From Amycolatopsis azurea DSM 43854 (GTDB taxonomy: Bacteria; Actinomycetota; Actinomycetes; Mycobacteriales; Pseudonocardiaceae): a stretch of DNA of 64,000 bases. The notes under the pieces were generated by a model. It did not search any database. It saw only the letters and a program-made list of their open reading frames with translations, and had not been told where the DNA came from. Positions 1-7,997 of the stretch are shown here, piece by piece (within the stretch, counting starts at the first letter, position 1; every line of letters starts with the position of its first letter). The position numbers and the translations under genes were made by a program. The stretch spans positions 62,001 to 126,000 of the forward strand of contig NZ_MUXN01000012.1 in the NCBI RefSeq assembly GCF_001995215.1. Direction: 5' to 3'.

Positions 1-411
1 GCGCAGCATCGCGAACGGGTCGGCGAAATCGGCCTCCCGGATGAGCAGTTCCGTGTCCGGGTAGCGCTGCCGGAAACGGTCCAGCAGGTCTTCGATCAGA
101 TCGGCGACGCCGGGTGCCTCGAAGCCCAGCCGCAGCACACCGCCGATCCCGCGTCCGGCGGCGACCGCGCGATCGATGCCTTCGTGCAGCGCGCGGAAGG
201 CGGGGCCGAGGTCGTCCCGCAGCCGTTCGCCGATCGGCGTGAGCCGGACCCGCCTGCTGGTGCGGGCGAACAGCGGCGCGCCGATCCGGCGCTCGACCTG
301 TTTGATCGACTGGCTCACCCGTGCCTGCGAGACGTGCAGGCGGTCCGCGGTGCGGCCGAAATGGAGCTCGTCGGCCAGCGCCAGGAAGATCTCGATATCC
401 CGCAGTTCCAT
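1..411 (-). CDS. LysR-family transcriptional regulator (N-terminal part, cut by window edge)
   Basis: The visible 137 residues begin MELRDIEIFLALADEL and carry a LysR-type winged helix-turn-helix in roughly residues 15-60 (FGRTADRLHVSQARVSQSIK), followed by the linker helix and the start of the periplasmic-binding-like effector domain. The rest lies beyond base 1. LysR proteins bind DNA as tetramers and respond to small ligands. The gene is divergent from the GH3 gene at 543, with 131 bases between starts that hold a DasR-like palindrome. It could regulate that gene, but LysR genes often control only their own neighbour, and the ligand cannot be guessed. Confidence 0.9.
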   Translation of the reverse strand, partial: MELRDIEIFLALADELHFGRTADRLHVSQARVSQSIKQVERRIGAPLFARTSRRVRLTPIGERLRDDLGPAFRALHEGIDRAVAAGRGIGGVLRLGFEAPGVADLIEDLLDRFRQRYPDTELLIREADFADPFAMLR

Positions 412-465
412 AATCCCCAGGTTATCGATCTGGGTCGATGCCGGTCAGCGGGAACCGTCTTTTTC

Positions 466-481
466 GCAGGTCTAGACCACG
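466..481. promoter_or_regulatory. DasR-type operator (dre) upstream of GH3 gene
   Basis: The 10-bp palindrome GGTCTAGACC at 469-478 is followed by AC. Over 16 bases it matches 13 positions of the known DasR consensus ACTGGTCTAGACCACT. It sits 65-74 bases upstream of the GH3 start codon and between divergent genes. DasR is a GntR-family regulator whose DNA binding is released by amino-sugar phosphates. Binding here is inferred from sequence only. Confidence 0.7.
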
Positions 482-542
482 ATGCTTCATCATGCGTTAA
501 TTCAAGCCTTGAACTTACGCCCGTGTGTCGAGGAGGACCCGG

Positions 543-2372
543 ATGCGGAGAGTCACCCTGGGGATTTTGGCCGCCGCGCTCGTGCTGGGGTCGCACACCC
601 CGGCACTGGCCGGAAACGGCCCCGCGTACCGGGACGCCTGGCGGCCGGTGAAGGTCCGCGTGGCCGATCTGCTGTCGCGGATGACCCTGGAAGAGAAGAT
701 CGGCCAGATGACGCAGGCCGAACGCCTCGGCATCAAGGCACCCGGCGACGTCACCGAGGGAATGCTCGGCTCGCTGCTCTCCGGCGGCAGCTCCCAGCCG
801 ACCCCGAACAACGCGGTCACCTGGGCCGACATGTACGACGGTTTCCAGAAAGAAGCGCTCGCCACCCGGCTCGGCATTCCGCTGATCTACGGCGTCGACG
901 CCGTCCACGGCCACAACGGGCTCTACGGCGCCACCGTCTTCCCGCACAACATCGGCCTGGGCGCGACACGCGATCCCGAACTGGTCAGGAAGATCGGCCG
1001 CGCGACCGCGGAAGAGGTGTCGGGCACCGGGATCGACTGGAACTTCGCGCCGTGCCTGTGCGTCGCGCGCAACGACCGGTGGGGCCGGACGTACGAATCC
1101 TTCGGCGAGGTACCGGAAATCGCCTCCGCGATGACGACGGCCATCGACGGTATGCAGGGCCGGTCGCTGTCCGCGCCCGGTTCTGTCCTCGCGACCGCGA
1201 AGCACTACATCGGCGACGGCGGCACGACCGGCGGTGACGATCAGGGCGAGACCGACATCAGCGAAGCCGAACTCCGCGCGGTGCACCTGCCGCCGTTCCG
1301 CGAGGCCGTCCGCCGCGGGGTCGGTTCGGTGATGATCTCCTACAGCAGCTGGAACGGGCTCAAGATGCACGCCGGTTCCTACCTGATCAACGACGTGCTC
1401 AAGGGCGAACTGAAGTTCTCGGGCATCGTCATCTCGGACTACAACGGCATCGACCAGATCGACCGGCAACCGGGCTTCACCCCGGCCGAGGTCACCGCGT
1501 CGATCAACGCCGGGATCGACATGGTCATGGTGCCCTTCGAGTACCAGAAGTTCATGGACACGCTGAAGGCCGAAGTCCTCGCCGGGCGGGTCACGCAGGC
1601 GCGGATCGACGACGCGAACCGGCGCATTCTGACGAAGAAGTTCGAACTGGGCCTGTTCGAACGGCCGCTGACCGATCGCCGGTTCATCAAGAGCATCGGC
1701 AGCGACGAGCACCGCGCCCTCGCGCGGAAGGCCGTCCGCGAATCGCAGGTGCTGCTGAAGAACGAGAACCGGGTGCTGCCGCTGGACAAGTCGCGCAACC
1801 GGATCTTCGTCGCGGGCAAGAGCGCCGACGACATCGGCAACCAGAGCGGCGGCTGGACCGTCGGCTGGCAGGGCAAGAGCGGCCCGGTCACCGAGGGAAC
1901 GACCATCCTGCAAGGGATCCGGCACACCGCGAAGGCCTCGTCCACGGTCACTTTCGACAAGGACGCGAACGGGATCGACAAGTCCTACGACGTCGCGGTC
2001 GCGGTGGTCGGGGAGACGCCGTACGCCGAGGGCCGCGGGGACAAGCCGGAGGGAATGGGGCTCGACGCCGAAGATCTGGCGACCTTGAAGCGGCTTCAGG
2101 ACAGCGGGGTCCCGACCGTGGTGGTGCTCGTTTCCGGGCGGCCGCTGGACATCGCCGGGCAGCTGCCGGACTGGGACGGGCTGCTCGCGTCGTGGCTGCC
2201 CGGTTCGGAAGGCCAGGGCGTCGCGGACGTCCTCTTCGGTGACTACAACCCCACCGGCAAGTTGCCGGTGACGTGGATGCGCAGCGCCGACCAGCAGCCG
2301 ATCAACGTCGGTGATGGAAAGTCCGGGCTGTTCCCGTTCGGGTTCGGCCTTCGCTATCGGCATGGGTGGTGA
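543..2372 (+). CDS. Secreted glycoside hydrolase family 3 enzyme (beta-glucosidase type)
   Basis: The 609-residue product starts with a Sec signal peptide (MRRVTLGILAAALVLGS, cleavage near ALAG). It then has a GH3 N-terminal barrel with KHYIGDGG and the nucleophile motif ISDYNG, in which Asp299 is the expected nucleophile, and a GH3 C-terminal domain ending in FPFGFGLRY. The start at 543 was chosen because AGGAGG lies 7 bases upstream; an upstream in-frame GTG at 525 is less likely. GH3 enzymes release terminal beta-linked sugars from oligosaccharides outside the cell. The DasR-like site upstream suggests control by the amino-sugar signal, although the sequence resembles beta-glucosidases more than N-acetylglucosaminidases. 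The ThuA-like gene follows after 3 bases. Confidence 0.93.
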   Translation: MRRVTLGILAAALVLGSHTPALAGNGPAYRDAWRPVKVRVADLLSRMTLEEKIGQMTQAERLGIKAPGDVTEGMLGSLLSGGSSQPTPNNAVTWADMYDGFQKEALATRLGIPLIYGVDAVHGHNGLYGATVFPHNIGLGATRDPELVRKIGRATAEEVSGTGIDWNFAPCLCVARNDRWGRTYESFGEVPEIASAMTTAIDGMQGRSLSAPGSVLATAKHYIGDGGTTGGDDQGETDISEAELRAVHLPPFREAVRRGVGSVMISYSSWNGLKMHAGSYLINDVLKGELKFSGIVISDYNGIDQIDRQPGFTPAEVTASINAGIDMVMVPFEYQKFMDTLKAEVLAGRVTQARIDDANRRILTKKFELGLFERPLTDRRFIKSIGSDEHRALARKAVRESQVLLKNENRVLPLDKSRNRIFVAGKSADDIGNQSGGWTVGWQGKSGPVTEGTTILQGIRHTAKASSTVTFDKDANGIDKSYDVAVAVVGETPYAEGRGDKPEGMGLDAEDLATLKRLQDSGVPTVVVLVSGRPLDIAGQLPDWDGLLASWLPGSEGQGVADVLFGDYNPTGKLPVTWMRSADQQPINVGDGKSGLFPFGFGLRYRHGW

Positions 2373-2375
2373 GGT

Positions 2376-3197
2376 ATGAGGAGATTCGCGGTCCGGCTCG
2401 CTCTGCTGTTCGTTTCGTGTCTAGCGCTGGCTCTGGCGCCGGTGACGGCACAGGCGGCGCCCGCGTTCCAGGTGCTGGCCTTCTACAACGGGACCTACGA
2501 CGCGGCGCACATCAGCTTCGTCAAGGAAGCCAACCAGTGGTTCCCGAAAACCGCTTCACAGAACAACTTCGGCTACACCGCGACCAAGGACTGGAACCGG
2601 CTGAACTCGCTGCAGCCCTCGCAGTACCAGGTCGTGCTGTTCCTGGACGACCTACCGCAGACCTCGGCGCAGCGCTCGGGTTTCGAGCGGTACATGAACG
2701 CGGGCGGCGCGTTCTTCGGCTTCCACGTGGCGGCGTTCAACACCAACCCGTCCGCTTGGGACTGGTACCACAACAGGTTCCTCGGCACGGGCGGCTTCAA
2801 GTCCAACACCTGGGGGCCGACGACGGCGACGCTGAAGGTGGAGAACAAGCCGCATCCGTCGACCACGCGGCTGCCCGCGACGTTCACCTCGTCGGTGAGC
2901 GAGTGGTACGCCTGGAACAACGACCTGCGCAAGAACCCGGACATCAAGATCCTCGCGTCGGTGGATCCGGTGAGCTTCCCGCTCGGGACCGACCCGAACC
3001 AGTCCTGGTACAGCGGGTACTACCCGATCCTCTGGACACACAACAAGTACAAGATGCTGTACGCCAACTTCGGGCACAACAAGATGAACTACGAGACGAA
3101 CCAGCCGCTGTCGTCGACCTTCGCGAGTGAGGTGCAGAACCGCTTCGTCATCGACGGTCTGCTGTGGCTCGGCGGAAAGCAAACCGCACGAGGATGA
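2376..3197 (+). CDS. Secreted ThuA-like domain protein
   Basis: This 273-residue protein has a signal peptide (MRRFAVRLALLFVSCLALALA, cleavage near AQAA) followed by one ThuA-like domain (trehalose-utilisation type, glutamine-amidotransferase-like fold) with the family features AFYNGTYDAAH, GGAFFGFHVAAF and a C-terminal YPILWTHNKYKMLYANFGH. ThuA domains occur with secreted sugar-active enzymes, but their activity is not well established. It starts 3 bases after the GH3 stop, so the two are almost certainly one operon under the DasR-like site. Its last 50 bases overlap the convergent DUF1772 gene. The family call is firm; the function is not. Confidence 0.88.
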   Translation: MRRFAVRLALLFVSCLALALAPVTAQAAPAFQVLAFYNGTYDAAHISFVKEANQWFPKTASQNNFGYTATKDWNRLNSLQPSQYQVVLFLDDLPQTSAQRSGFERYMNAGGAFFGFHVAAFNTNPSAWDWYHNRFLGTGGFKSNTWGPTTATLKVENKPHPSTTRLPATFTSSVSEWYAWNNDLRKNPDIKILASVDPVSFPLGTDPNQSWYSGYYPILWTHNKYKMLYANFGHNKMNYETNQPLSSTFASEVQNRFVIDGLLWLGGKQTARG

Positions 3198-3594
3198 GCA
3201 GGGCCAGCCGGGCCAGGTTCGCGCGATGCCATTTCTTGGCGAGTTCCTCGCGCCGGACCCGGTCCGGCTGTTCCTTCAGCAGCGGCAAGTTGACCGAACG
3301 GACGAGATGGACCGTGATGCCGGTGGCGACGGCCGTGCCCGCGGCGGCGGTGACGATCGCGCGCCGATCGCCGCCGTCTCGCCAGCTGCCGGTGAGGGCG
3401 AGCGCCGTCGACGCGATCGTCGCCGGCGCCGCCGGGATGAAGTAGCGCGCGGGGCTGCCGGAGGTGAGGAGCCCGGGGGAGCGGTCGCCGGTGAGGCGGG
3501 GAACGTCGACGACGGCTTCGTAGAGGTTCCCGAAGAACCAGTGGGCCTGGCCGACCGTGGCGATCCGGGCCCAGCGGCCGGTCTTGACCTGCAT
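3148..3594 (-). CDS. DUF1772-like membrane protein
   Basis: The product is 148 residues from the ATG at 3594 (MQVKTGRWARIATVG). An upstream in-frame start at 3627 is possible. It has about four hydrophobic segments and resembles the DUF1772/anthrone-oxygenase-like group (AHWFFGNLYEAVVDVP near the N-terminus, a hydrophobic hairpin in the middle, KKWHRANLARLALL near the end). Some relatives act on polyketide anthrones, but most are unstudied, so no reaction is claimed. The 3' end overlaps the ThuA-like gene tail-to-tail by 50 bases. Confidence 0.75.
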   Translation of the reverse strand: MQVKTGRWARIATVGQAHWFFGNLYEAVVDVPRLTGDRSPGLLTSGSPARYFIPAAPATIASTALALTGSWRDGGDRRAIVTAAAGTAVATGITVHLVRSVNLPLLKEQPDRVRREELAKKWHRANLARLALLILVRFAFRRATADRR

Positions 3595-3633
3595 GCACCC
3601 AGACTGCCACAGCGGCGGTCCCGGCAAGGCGAT

Positions 3634-3650
3634 AGCAAAGGTCCCTTGCT
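3634..3650. repeat. 17-nt palindromic repeat, AGCAAAGG family, copy 1
   Basis: AGCAAAGGTCCCTTGCT is a near-perfect palindrome. On the minus strand it follows directly on the stop codon TAG of the RraA-like gene, two of whose bases it includes, and reads CAAGGGACCTTTGCT. Four more copies lie at 10094, 23939, 25945 and 41731, and a looser relative (TAAAGGTTCCTTTA) at 35864-35877. Confidence 0.85.
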
Positions 3651-4356
3651 ACTCCTCGATGGCGCCGCCGACCGAGCGCAGGTGCTCCCGGAACGTCAGC
3701 GAAGGCGACGTAGCGCGCTCCGCGAGGAAGTCGGCGAAGCGCACCTGCTCGCGAAGGGACTCTCCGGCGCGGATCCGCTCGGCCTGGAGCCGCTCGACGT
3801 CGCGGATGGCCTCGGCGCGGTCCAGGACCTCGTCCGCCCGGTCGGCCGGGACGAACAGGACCCCGTCCTCGTCGCCGAACACGAGATCCGCCCGCGTCAC
3901 CGTCCACTCGCCGACGACGGCCGATTCGAGCGCGCCGTCCGGGCGGGCCGAGACCGACAGCGGGCCGGTCGGGATCGAGCCGAGGCTGAACACCGGCAGC
4001 CCGATCTTCTTGATGTCGCCGGTGTCGCGGTGCAATCCCCAGATGACCACGCCGCTCAGTCCGGCCGCTTCGGCTTCCAGGACGGCGAGGTCCCCGACGC
4101 AGCTTTCGTCGAGCCTGCCGCGATTGTCGACGACGAGGACGTCACCGGGGTTCGCGGTTTCGTACGCCTCCAGGAAGACGTCGACGCTGCCGACGTGCCG
4201 GGCGGGGGTGACCCGCCCGGCGATCCGGCTGCCGGGCACGACCGCGTGCGTGCCGGCGGGCGCGCACCGGACCGGGACGCCGGCGCGGACGCAGCCGTCG
4301 GTCAGATGCGCGGTGGTCAGCAGGGCGAACCGCTGCCGAAGCTCCTCAGGATCCAT
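3649..4356 (-). CDS. RraA-like / demethylmenaquinone-methyltransferase-like family protein
   Basis: This 235-residue protein belongs to the RraA/HMG-aldolase-like family. It has an N-terminal LTTAHLTDGCVRAG, the central NPGDVLVVDNRGRLDESCVGD, the family-typical GLSGVVIWGLHRDTGDI, and ADLVFGDEDGVLFVP toward the end. Members include divalent-metal aldolases of 4-hydroxy-4-methyl-2-oxoglutarate type and the RNase E inhibitor RraA. Residues D and R of VDNRGRLDE are the usual active-site region. Here it more likely acts as an aldolase or decarboxylase-like enzyme than as an RNase regulator, but the neighbours give no pathway. The HAF-repeat gene upstream is transcribed in the same direction with a 9-base gap. 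Confidence 0.85.
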   Translation of the reverse strand: MDPEELRQRFALLTTAHLTDGCVRAGVPVRCAPAGTHAVVPGSRIAGRVTPARHVGSVDVFLEAYETANPGDVLVVDNRGRLDESCVGDLAVLEAEAAGLSGVVIWGLHRDTGDIKKIGLPVFSLGSIPTGPLSVSARPDGALESAVVGEWTVTRADLVFGDEDGVLFVPADRADEVLDRAEAIRDVERLQAERIRAGESLREQVRFADFLAERATSPSLTFREHLRSVGGAIEE

Positions 4357-4365
4357 GTCCCGACT

Positions 4366-5316
4366 TTAGCCACGGCGCCACACCACGGGGACTCCGTCGC
4401 TGCCGCCCTCCAGCGTTCCGGCGATCTCGCCGTTGTCGCCCACGACGGTGCCGTACGCGTTGCCGGGGGAGGGGAGCGCCGTCACCGGGCCGCCCGGGGA
4501 CCACGCCGTGGGGGTTCTCGGCGAAACCCATCCCGTGACCAGGCCGGACCCGTTGAGCGCCATGGTGGACATGCCGCCCGGTACCTCCTGGGAGGTGTCG
4601 AACGCCGTCCAGAGCCGGTCGCCCAGCTGGGTCGAGGCCAGCACCTTCCCGTTCCGGATCGCGATCCCGCGTGATTCGCGGAGGCCGTCCGGGAGGACGA
4701 GTTGCCGCAGGACACCGTCCTTCCAGAGCCAGGTGCCGCCGAACTGCTCGTTCAGCAGGATGGTGCCGTCCTGGTCGATGTCGACGGGGGTGAGCAACGG
4801 CGGGACGTCCAGCAGCACCGGGTGCGCGTGGTCGCCGGATGGCCAGAAAGCGGCGGTGGAGCCGTAGCGGATGTCGTTGAACACCGTGCCGACGACGTCG
4901 CCGCGGTCGTTCGTGCCGTGGGCTTGCGAGTTGTAGTAGCCCGGCACCTTCCCCAGGAACTGGAATCCGCCGTTCTCGAAGACGAAGGCGTGCTTGCCCG
5001 GGTAGTGGCTCCCTTCCGAGTAGTAGACGGCGCTGCCGAGGACGGAACCGGACGCGTTCTCGTCCGCCGCTTCGACCTTGGTGTAGCCCGCCGGGATGCC
5101 GTGGTCCGCGACGGTCCCGCCCGTCCAGGTGACCAGCTTCCCGTCGGCGGTCCCCGAGTAGTCTCCGGCGCCGTTCGTGCCGGCCACCCGTGCGGTGCCG
5201 CCGCCTCCGGGCGGCAGCGGTAGGTAGCTCATCGCCCAGTCGCTCGCCGACGCGGTGCCCGCCGACAGCAGCCCGGCGGCGACGGTGGCGGCCAGGACCA
5301 TGCTCGTTCTTTTCAT
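4366..5316 (-). CDS. Secreted HAF-repeat-like beta-propeller protein
   Basis: The 316-residue product has a clear signal peptide (MKRTSMVLAATVAAGLLSAG, cleavage near ASAS). It then has repeated blocks of about 45-50 residues in which a Gly-Asp turn is followed by GxAxxW/F, for example GDYSGTADGKLVTWTGG, GKHAFVFENGG and GDVVGTVF. This pattern is typical of HAF-repeat extracellular proteins, which probably fold as beta-propellers. The start at 5316 follows an AGGGGG ribosome-binding site. No catalytic motif is visible and the function is unknown. It shares the minus strand with the RraA-like gene and may be cotranscribed with it. Confidence 0.8.
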   Translation of the reverse strand: MKRTSMVLAATVAAGLLSAGTASASDWAMSYLPLPPGGGGTARVAGTNGAGDYSGTADGKLVTWTGGTVADHGIPAGYTKVEAADENASGSVLGSAVYYSEGSHYPGKHAFVFENGGFQFLGKVPGYYNSQAHGTNDRGDVVGTVFNDIRYGSTAAFWPSGDHAHPVLLDVPPLLTPVDIDQDGTILLNEQFGGTWLWKDGVLRQLVLPDGLRESRGIAIRNGKVLASTQLGDRLWTAFDTSQEVPGGMSTMALNGSGLVTGWVSPRTPTAWSPGGPVTALPSPGNAYGTVVGDNGEIAGTLEGGSDGVPVVWRRG

Positions 5317-5440
5317 CGAATACCCCCTGTGAGTGGTGTTCGACCTGTTTAACGGGGGTTCGGGCCGCTCGTCTGCGTCACCTGACACTCAGCATGCCGT
5401 AAGTAACATCCGTTCAGGATTGTATGTAAGGGGTTGATAA

Positions 5441-5458
5441 ATACAGTCCTGTCTGTAT
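5441..5458. promoter_or_regulatory. Inverted repeat, candidate operator of the acyl-CoA operon
   Basis: ATACAG-N6-CTGTAT lies 41 bases before the first start codon of the thiolase operon, in an AT-richer patch. Its size and symmetry fit a TetR- or GntR-type repressor site of the kind found before lipid catabolic operons. The regulator is not evident in the window. Confidence 0.5.
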
Positions 5459-5498
5459 CTTCAGTTCCAGTAGCGACCCGGCAACGACAAGGAGCGTC

Positions 5499-6692
5499 GT
5501 GGTGGCCAACAAGGTGTACGTCGTCGGCGTGGGCATGACGAAGTTCGAGAAACCCGGACGCCGCGAGGACTGGGACTACCCGCAGATGGCCAAGGAGTCC
5601 GGGACGAAGGCGCTCGCCGACGCCGGGATCTCGTTCGACGAGGTGCGGCAGGCCTACGTCGGCTACGTCTACGGCGAGTCGACCTCGGGTCAGCGCGCGG
5701 TCTACGAACTGGGCATGACCGGGATCCCTGTGGTCAACGTCAACAACAACTGCTCGACCGGCTCGACGGCGCTGTACCTGGCCGCGGAGGCGATCCGCGG
5801 CGGCCGCGCGGACTGCGCGCTCGCGCTCGGGTTCGAGAAGATGCAGCCGGGCTCGCTCGGCTCGACCTACGACGACCGCGAGCAGCCGATGGGCAGGCAC
5901 ATCCAGGCCCTCGCGGAGATCTCAGAGGTGCTCTTCCCGCCGGCGCCGTGGATGTTCGGAGCGGCGGGCCGCGAGCACATGAAGACCTACGGCACCACCG
6001 CCGAGCATTTCGCCAAGATCGGCGAAAAGAACCACCGGCACTCGGTGAACAACCCGTACGCGCAGTTCCAGGAAAGCTATTCGCTGCAAGACATCCTCGA
6101 CTCGCGAATGATCTACGACCCGCTCACCAAGCTCCAGTGCTCGCCGACCTCGGACGGTTCGGGCGCGGCCATCCTCGCCAGTGAGTCCTTTGTGGACTCG
6201 CGCGGGCTCGCCGGGCAGGCCGTCGAGATCGTCGGGCAGTCGATGACCACCGACTTCGCCAGCACCTTCGACGGTACCGCGAAGAACATCATCGGCTACG
6301 ACATGAACGTTCAAGCCGCGCGCCAGGTGTACGACCAGGCCGGGCTCGGCGCGGAGGACTTCCAGGTCATCGAGCTGCACGACTGCTTCTCCGCCAACGA
6401 ACTCCTGCTCTACGAAGCACTCGGACTCTGCGCCGAAGGGGAGGCCGGGAAGCTCGTCGACTCCGGGGACACCACCTACGGCGGCAAATGGGTCGTCAAC
6501 CCGTCCGGCGGGCTGATCTCGAAGGGGCATCCGCTCGGCGCCACCGGCCTCGCGCAGTGCGCCGAACTGACCTGGCAACTGCGCGGCACCGCCGACAAAC
6601 GCCAGGTCGACGGCGTCGAAGCCGCGCTCCAGCACAACATCGGACTCGGCGGCGCCGCCGTCGTCACCGCCTACCAGCGCGCCGAGCGCTGA
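5499..6692 (+). CDS. SCP2/lipid-transfer-type thiolase
   Basis: This 397-residue thiolase-fold protein has the acyl-accepting Cys85 (NNNCSTGST), HDCFS at 294-298 and the C-terminal GGLISKGHPLGATG with His344. These are the hallmarks of the SCP-x/lipid-transfer thiolases that cleave or handle CoA thioesters of branched or bulky acyl chains. Either GTG at 5499 or the adjacent GTG at 5502 could start; AAGGAG at 5489-5494 suits both. It heads a five-gene operon with SRPBCC, MaoC, SDR and acyl-CoA dehydrogenase genes, which together resemble one beta-oxidation cycle. The substrate (fatty acid, steroid side chain or other) cannot be deduced. Confidence 0.92.
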   Translation: MVANKVYVVGVGMTKFEKPGRREDWDYPQMAKESGTKALADAGISFDEVRQAYVGYVYGESTSGQRAVYELGMTGIPVVNVNNNCSTGSTALYLAAEAIRGGRADCALALGFEKMQPGSLGSTYDDREQPMGRHIQALAEISEVLFPPAPWMFGAAGREHMKTYGTTAEHFAKIGEKNHRHSVNNPYAQFQESYSLQDILDSRMIYDPLTKLQCSPTSDGSGAAILASESFVDSRGLAGQAVEIVGQSMTTDFASTFDGTAKNIIGYDMNVQAARQVYDQAGLGAEDFQVIELHDCFSANELLLYEALGLCAEGEAGKLVDSGDTTYGGKWVVNPSGGLISKGHPLGATGLAQCAELTWQLRGTADKRQVDGVEAALQHNIGLGGAAVVTAYQRAER

Positions 6693-6712
6693 TCTCACCG
6701 AAAGGACGAACC

Positions 6713-7144
6713 ATGGGCAAGATCAGTGCCTCCGTCGAACTCCCCGCGGCCCCCGACAAGGTCTGGGCGGAGTTCTCCAACCCCAACAACTTCGAGAAGT
6801 GGCTGACCATCCACACCAAGTGGAAGGGCGAGGTCCCGGCCGAGTTCTCCAAGGGGGCGCAGGCCTCCGAGGTCGTCACGATGCTCGGGATGCCGAACAC
6901 GATCACCTGGACCGTCGACGAGTTCGAGGCGCCGTCGAAGCTGGCGATCTCCGGCACCGGGATGGCCGGGGTGAAGGTCAAGTTCGAGCTGTCCGTGGAG
7001 GCGTCCGGAGCCGGTTCGCTCGCCAGCATCGACGCGGAGTTCGCCGGTCAGATGATCGTCGGCGCGCTCGGCAAGGCCGTCGAGAAGGACGGCAAGAAGA
7101 ACCTCGACGCGTCGCTGGAGAACTTCAAGGCGCTGGTCGCGTGA
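6713..7144 (+). CDS. SRPBCC-fold (Rv0910-like) protein
   Basis: This 143-residue single-domain protein begins MGKISASVELPAAPDKVWAE, the standard opening of the START/Bet v1-like SRPBCC fold, and continues with a hydrophobic ligand-pocket pattern (FSNPNNFEKWLTIHTKW). Related mycobacterial proteins such as Rv0910 have been annotated as toxins of toxin-antitoxin pairs, but no antitoxin is next to it. Its place inside a lipid operon makes a lipid- or acyl-CoA-binding role more likely. It starts 20 bases after the thiolase stop, and its stop overlaps the MaoC start in the sequence GTGA. Confidence 0.85.
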   Translation: MGKISASVELPAAPDKVWAEFSNPNNFEKWLTIHTKWKGEVPAEFSKGAQASEVVTMLGMPNTITWTVDEFEAPSKLAISGTGMAGVKVKFELSVEASGAGSLASIDAEFAGQMIVGALGKAVEKDGKKNLDASLENFKALVA

Positions 7145-7986
7145 CCGACGAGCGGTTCGATCCCGGCGGGCTCGGCAAGTGGACCGAGGAGTCCCGGTTC
7201 GAGGTGACCCGCGAGCGGCTGATCGAGTACGCGAAGGCCACCAACGACCCGATCCCGGCGCACCTCGCCGGAGACGTCGCGAACCCGGTGTTCGCGATCG
7301 TGCCGGTGTTCGAGTCGCTGATGGAACCCGCGCTCGAGGTGGTCCCGGTCGGCTTGTTCGGCCGCATCGTGCACGGGGAACAGGAATTCCGGTTCCACCG
7401 GCCCATCCGGCCCGGCGACAAGCTCGTGTCGCGAGCGCGGATGACCGGCTACGAAGGCCTGTCGAACGGCACGCGCGGCACCATCCACCTCGAATGCCGG
7501 ACCGAGGACGGCGACCTGGTCAACGAGCAGTACGTGACCTTGTTCGTCCGCGGGTTCGACACCGGAGAGACGCGCGGCGAACTCGGGCCGGAGCACAAGT
7601 TCGACGACGCACTGCGCTCGCAGGCACCGGTCGCGAAGGTCAACCAGCACGTCGACGACGACCAGACGTACCGCTACGCGCCCGCCGCCGGCGATCCGAT
7701 GCCGATCCATCTCGACGAAGAGGTCGCGAAGGATTCGGGACTGCCGGGGATCATCGCGCACGGCCTGTGCACCATGGCGTTCACGTCGTGGGCCCTGCTG
7801 ACCGAGGTCGCCGGGTCCGAGGTTGACAGGCTGAAGCGGTTCGCCGTCCGGTTCGCCAAGCCGGTGCTGCCCGGTCAGGACCTGACCACGCACATCTGGC
7901 GCGCGGGCGCCGGGAGCTACGCGTTCGAAACCACCGTCGGCGAAACCGTCGTGATCAAGGACGGCCTCGCGGAATTCGCGGAGTAG
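7141..7986 (+). CDS. MaoC-type double hot-dog enoyl-CoA hydratase
   Basis: The 281-residue protein has two hot-dog domains. The C-terminal one carries the hydratase-2 motif YAPAAGDPMPIHLDEE..SGLPGIIAHGLCTM, with the Asp and His needed to hydrate enoyl-CoA. The N-terminal half is the FAS1/MaoC_dehydrat_N-like partner domain (ANPVFAIVPVFESL). The GTG at 7141 overlaps the preceding stop by four bases, so the two genes are translationally coupled. In the operon this enzyme would supply the hydration step after acyl-CoA dehydrogenation. Confidence 0.9.
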   Translation: MTDERFDPGGLGKWTEESRFEVTRERLIEYAKATNDPIPAHLAGDVANPVFAIVPVFESLMEPALEVVPVGLFGRIVHGEQEFRFHRPIRPGDKLVSRARMTGYEGLSNGTRGTIHLECRTEDGDLVNEQYVTLFVRGFDTGETRGELGPEHKFDDALRSQAPVAKVNQHVDDDQTYRYAPAAGDPMPIHLDEEVAKDSGLPGIIAHGLCTMAFTSWALLTEVAGSEVDRLKRFAVRFAKPVLPGQDLTTHIWRAGAGSYAFETTVGETVVIKDGLAEFAE

Positions 7987-7997
7987 GAGCAAAAGCC

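Noticed and set aside
315..2363. A 682-codon open frame antisense to the first GH3 gene
   Set aside because: No recognisable motifs, Arg/Asp/Val-rich composition, and the plus strand has a complete GH3 enzyme with signal peptide.
6713..7144. A toxin gene of an Rv0909-Rv0910-type toxin-antitoxin pair
   Set aside because: No small antitoxin gene is adjacent; the gene is embedded between thiolase and MaoC genes in a lipid operon.
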